DNA from: Allobrachymonas sp.
Lineage (GTDB): Bacteria; Pseudomonadota; Gammaproteobacteria; Burkholderiales; Burkholderiaceae_C
Direction: 5' to 3'
Assembly (NCBI GenBank): GCA_030538335.1
Contig: JAUNUE010000070.1
Coordinates: 1 to 8,418, forward strand
Length of the DNA: 8,418 bases
The notes below the pieces were generated by a model. It searched no databases, was not told the origin of the DNA, and saw only the letters and a program-made list of their open reading frames with translations. The translations under genes were made by a program, and so were the position numbers. Positions 6,233 through 8,418 of this stretch are shown here, piece by piece. How positions within the stretch are numbered: position 1 is the first letter of the stretch; each line of letters begins with the position of its first letter.

Positions 6233-6910
6233 ATGAGCGGCACTGTTCCGGGGAAAAAACTACACCAGGTCTGGAGCAACAACCCTTCGGGCGCGTTTGC
6301 TATCGCCTTCATGAGCGCCTTGCGCTTTCACAAGGAAAAATGGGACTGGGCCGATCAGGCCAGTGATGCCCTGTGGTGGGTGGTGGACGACGCCGCGCTG
6401 AGCCATGGCGAAGCCCTGCAACTGGTGCAAAAGCACATCCAGTTGGGCAAACCTGCAGTGGCCTTGCCCAAAGGCGCCAACAGCCTGGTGAGCCTGCCTG
6501 CCGGATGGAAGCGGTTTGACGTACCCGTGCGGCCGGCCGATGTGTTTTGCTGGACGCATGGCGAGAAAAAGCGCTTTGTCACCCCTGCCGAGCCATCAGA
6601 GACCGAGAAATCGCCCAATGCCAAAGCGGTCAGCGAACAAAAGCCAGCCCCGGCCCAAAAGGAATCCCCCATTCTGAGCCCACACCCCTGGCGCGAGGGC
6701 CGGTTCAAGCTGATCCAGTGGCCCAGCCTGCGCGAGTACCAGGGCGATGTTGCCATCACCACCGGCATTGGCCGCCTGATGGGCATGTTCATTACCTACG
6801 CCCACGCGGTGGAAGTGTCGGGCATCAACATCATCACCCTCAACGCGATTCTGGCCGAGGCCTATGCCAACGGAAAAATGAAGGTAGAGCCTGTCTCGCT
6901 CGCGGGCTGA
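6233..6910 (+). CDS. Unrecognised two-part cytosolic protein, tryptophan-rich
   Basis: Encodes 225 residues from an ATG with AGAGGTG 4 bases upstream. There is no signal peptide and no membrane segment, so it is probably cytosolic. Three parts can be seen: an N-terminal region (about 1-115) with many tryptophans (W14, 37, 39, 48, 49, 92, 107), a hydrophilic Lys/Pro/Ala/Glu-rich linker (about 118-148), and a C-terminal domain (about 155-222) beginning REGRFKLIQWPSL and predicted by eye to be mostly helical with a closing beta pair. The C-terminal layout (basic beta strand, helix, second helix, then a short hairpin) could be a winged-helix-like or effector domain, but I cannot name the family and this is inference. 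Codon use and G+C look like the neighbours, so there is no clear sign of recent transfer despite the AT-rich leader. Its stop touches the lipB stop. Confidence 0.82.
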   Translation: MSGTVPGKKLHQVWSNNPSGAFAIAFMSALRFHKEKWDWADQASDALWWVVDDAALSHGEALQLVQKHIQLGKPAVALPKGANSLVSLPAGWKRFDVPVRPADVFCWTHGEKKRFVTPAEPSETEKSPNAKAVSEQKPAPAQKESPILSPHPWREGRFKLIQWPSLREYQGDVAITTGIGRLMGMFITYAHAVEVSGINIITLNAILAEAYANGKMKVEPVSLAG

Positions 6911-7591
6911 TCAGCTCTTTTTGCGCCCCAGTGCTGCCGTCAGCGCCTGGCCCAGACGATCAGCCACTTGCTCCCACGGCGCAGGCACGCCGCAAGCGCT
7001 CAAATCAACCACTTTCAAATCCGGGTATCCGCACGGATTGATGCGCGCGAATGGCTCCAGATCCATGGCCACGTTCAGCGCCACGCCGTGGTAGCTGCAG
7101 TGGCGGTGCACTTTCAGGCCGATGGCGGCGATTTTGCCCAGCCCGGTGAATGCGGTGTCTGATGGCGCACGGTGGCTGGCTCCATCTCCATCCATGCGCA
7201 CATAAATGCCAGGTGCGCCCGGCACGCGCTGGCCTTCGATGCCGTAGCTGGCGAGCGTGTGCAGCACCGCTTCTTCGATGCGGCGCACCAGTTCCTTGAC
7301 GAAATAGCCCGTGCGGCGCAGATCAACGAGTGGATACGCCACCACCTGCCCCGGCCCGTGGTAGGTAATCTGCCCGCCGCGGTCGGTCTGCACCACGGGG
7401 ATGTCGCCGTGCGCCAGCAGATGCTCGGGCCTGCCAGCCAGCCCCTGCGTGAACACGGGTGGGTGCTGGCACAGCCAGATTTCATCGGGCGTCTCTGCCG
7501 TGCGCGCCGCGGTGAAGGCGCGCATTTCTTCAAATGCGCGGGCGTAATCCAGCACGCCGCGCTGGCGCAGCAGCGGGGCGGCTGGTGGCAT
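6911..7591 (-). CDS. lipB: Octanoyltransferase LipB (lipoyl/octanoyl-ACP:protein transferase)
   Basis: Moves octanoyl from acyl carrier protein onto the lipoyl domains of 2-oxoacid dehydrogenases and glycine cleavage H protein, in the cytosol; LipA then inserts sulfur. Encodes 226 residues, normal for the family. Motifs: RGGQITYHGPGQ (71-82), the acyl-thioester Cys C187 in RINPCGYPDL, the catalytic Lys K153 in GLGKIAAIG, and HGVALNV (168-174). Between IYVRM and GKIAAIG there is an extra loop of about 18 residues (134-151) absent from E. coli LipB; I recall similar loops in related burkholderial proteins. The start codon follows the ybeD stop codon directly (TAA then ATG), so translation is probably coupled; a weak AAGGTGG lies inside the end of ybeD. 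lipA does not follow. The downstream side is closed by the convergent gene ending at 6910. Confidence 0.96.
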   Translation of the reverse strand: MPPAAPLLRQRGVLDYARAFEEMRAFTAARTAETPDEIWLCQHPPVFTQGLAGRPEHLLAHGDIPVVQTDRGGQITYHGPGQVVAYPLVDLRRTGYFVKELVRRIEEAVLHTLASYGIEGQRVPGAPGIYVRMDGDGASHRAPSDTAFTGLGKIAAIGLKVHRHCSYHGVALNVAMDLEPFARINPCGYPDLKVVDLSACGVPAPWEQVADRLGQALTAALGRKKS

Positions 7592-7918
7592 TTACAGCAC
7601 CACCTTGACCATGGGATGCGCAGTCAGCGCACGGTACAAGTCGTCGAGCTGCTCGCGGCTGGTGGCGGTAACGGTAATGGTTACGCCCAGGTACTTGCCG
7701 CCCGAGCTGTTGCGCAGTTCGATGGTGGACGCATCAAACTGCGGATCATGCGCCTTGGCGACTTCGGTGATGGCGTTGACAAAGCCGTCCACCTTGTCGC
7801 CCATGACCTTGATCGGAAAGCTGCAGGGGTACTGGATGGGCGATTCCTGCCCGGCCGGGCAAGCGCTTGCAGGTGGCGTGGCACCGTTGGCGGAAGGGTT
7901 CTGTTTGGGGTCGTTCAT
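7592..7918 (-). CDS. ybeD: YbeD-like DUF493 (UPF0250) family protein
   Basis: A small cytosolic protein of unknown biochemical role, frequently found next to lipB in proteobacteria. Encodes 108 residues; E. coli YbeD is 87, the difference being a low-complexity N-terminal extension (about 1-27, rich in Pro, Ala, Asn). The family core is plain: YPCSFPIKVMG (30-40), the SSGGKYLGVTITVTATSREQ strand region (71-90) and the terminal LYRALTAHPMVKVVL. The fold is known from structures of relatives to be ACT-like (ferredoxin-type), which suggests a regulatory or binding role, but the ligand is not known. The ATG at 7918 has GGAGA about 8 bases upstream. It shares an operon with lipB with no gap. A promoter at 7937-7966 lies just upstream. 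Confidence 0.92.
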   Translation of the reverse strand: MNDPKQNPSANGATPPASACPAGQESPIQYPCSFPIKVMGDKVDGFVNAITEVAKAHDPQFDASTIELRNSSGGKYLGVTITVTATSREQLDDLYRALTAHPMVKVVL

Positions 7919-7936
7919 GGGGCTATCTCCAAACGC

Positions 7937-7966
7937 TATATATAGTGGTCAAACGGGTTTTTTCAA
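7937..7966 (-). promoter_or_regulatory. Candidate promoter for the ybeD-lipB operon
   Basis: On the minus strand a -35-like TTGAAA (complement of 7961-7966) is followed by TATATA at 16 bases (complement of 7939-7944) or 18 bases (7937-7942). The TATATATA run makes the exact -10 ambiguous. The predicted leader is very short, with the ribosome site close to the transcript 5' end. An alternative TTGACC (complement of 7949-7954) is too close to this -10 to serve with it. Confidence 0.5.
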
Positions 7967-8096
7967 TGCAGATGTTCGCTTCGCAGGCCGCCAAGCCTAC
8001 GCCAGCTCTGCCACAGACGCTAAAGCACCGTATCCCAATGCATGAAGAGTGCATAGCCTTAGTATCTATCCAATCATCCGGGATGCGACACTACGC

Positions 8097-8418
8097 TTAT
8101 TTCAACGCCTTATACCGCATCCGCTTGGGCTTGGCTCCCTCTTCGCCCAAACGCTTGACCTTGTCGGCCTCGTATTCCTGGTAGTTGCCGTCAAAGAACG
8201 TCCATTGCGAGTCGCCTTCCGCCGCGAGGATATGCGTGCAGATGCGGTCGAGGAACCAGCGGTCGTGGCTGATGACCATGACCGATCCGGCGAATTCGAG
8301 CAGCGCATCTTCGAGCGCGCGCAGGGTTTCCACGTCGAGGTCGTTGCTGGGTTCGTCAAGCAATAGCACGTTGCCGCCCTGCATCAGCGTTTTGGCCAGG
8401 TGCAGGCGGCCGCGCTCA
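8097..8418 (-). CDS. ettA: EttA-type ABC-F ATPase (translational throttle), C-terminal part; 5' end outside window
   Basis: Only the last 106 or so codons are present; the frame runs off the right edge. EttA binds the ribosomal E site and gates elongation according to ATP/ADP level; it is cytosolic and has no membrane domain. The visible part is the second ATPase domain: the end of the signature motif (ERGR at the edge), Walker B with LLLDEPSNDLD, the H-loop VMVISHDRWFLDRI, then the EttA-specific tail FFDGNYQEYEADK ... LGEEGAKPKRMRYKALK. That ending, rather than the Uup or YheS tail, supports EttA. The Walker B neighbour is DEPSNDLD where most ABC-F proteins have DEPTN, a conservative Ser for Thr. 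No clear hairpin terminator was found between its stop and ybeD, so some read-through into ybeD is possible. Confidence 0.92.
   Translation of the reverse strand, partial: ERGRLHLAKTLMQGGNVLLLDEPSNDLDVETLRALEDALLEFAGSVMVISHDRWFLDRICTHILAAEGDSQWTFFDGNYQEYEADKVKRLGEEGAKPKRMRYKALK

Noticed and set aside
6906..6925. Possible terminator at the junction of the unknown gene and lipB (palindrome followed by five T)
   Set aside because: As a hairpin the palindrome gives only a 3-bp stem with a GATC loop, too weak for a rho-independent terminator.
7172..7945. 257-codon open frame on the plus strand opposite lipB and ybeD
   Set aside because: It covers two well-supported minus-strand genes and has no start signal or protein motif of its own.
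8037..8085. Small hairpins (ATGCA/TGCAT and CATCC-G-GGATG) downstream of the ettA stop as a terminator
   Set aside because: Stems are 5 bp at most, one has a one-base loop, and no T-run follows on the minus strand.

Overview
The window reads as ordinary chromosomal DNA of a GC-rich betaproteobacterium, most likely Burkholderiales and probably close to Comamonadaceae. I base this on the flavour of several proteins: the WaaA C-terminal motif with GGQNLIEA, the LipB with an extra loop before its catalytic lysine, the (R)-3-hydroxybutyrate dehydrogenase of the GEFTTPED/TNALTGQS type, and an EttA-like C-terminus. The genus cannot be fixed from sequence reading alone. No rRNA, tRNA, CRISPR array, transposase or phage gene was seen.

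Layout, left to right. A small secreted protein of unknown function (20..367, minus) is divergent from a 3-hydroxybutyrate dehydrogenase (521..1318, plus). A strong bidirectional hairpin terminator (1333..1370) separates the dehydrogenase from a convergent leftward series of genes: an unrecognised lipoprotein (1389..1856), Kdo transferase waaA (1955..3265), a dispersed-type inverted repeat (3300..3430), an Old Yellow Enzyme ene-reductase (3443..4519) and a phosphomannomutase/phosphoglucomutase (4550..5938). A promoter-like region with a perfect 15-bp palindrome lies upstream of the mutase.

An AT-rich intergenic stretch (about 39% G+C over 6061..6220) then leads into an unrecognised rightward gene (6233..6910). 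This gene has a near-consensus promoter preceded by a GAAC-N4-GTTC inverted repeat. It meets lipB (6911..7591, minus) stop codon to stop codon with no bases between. Upstream of lipB, also with no gap, is the YbeD/DUF493 gene (7592..7918, minus) with its own promoter. The window ends inside the C-terminal part of an EttA-type ABC-F ATPase (8097..8418, minus).

Functionally, the mutase and WaaA both serve envelope polysaccharide synthesis (sugar-1-phosphate supply and Kdo addition to lipid A precursor). The ene-reductase sits between them without an obvious link. YbeD and LipB form the usual lipoate-protein pair, but lipA is not next to lipB here. No novel multi-gene system is evident. The best targets for a second look are the unknown gene at 6233..6910 with its operator-like site, the inverted repeat between the reductase and waaA, and the palindrome over the mutase promoter.
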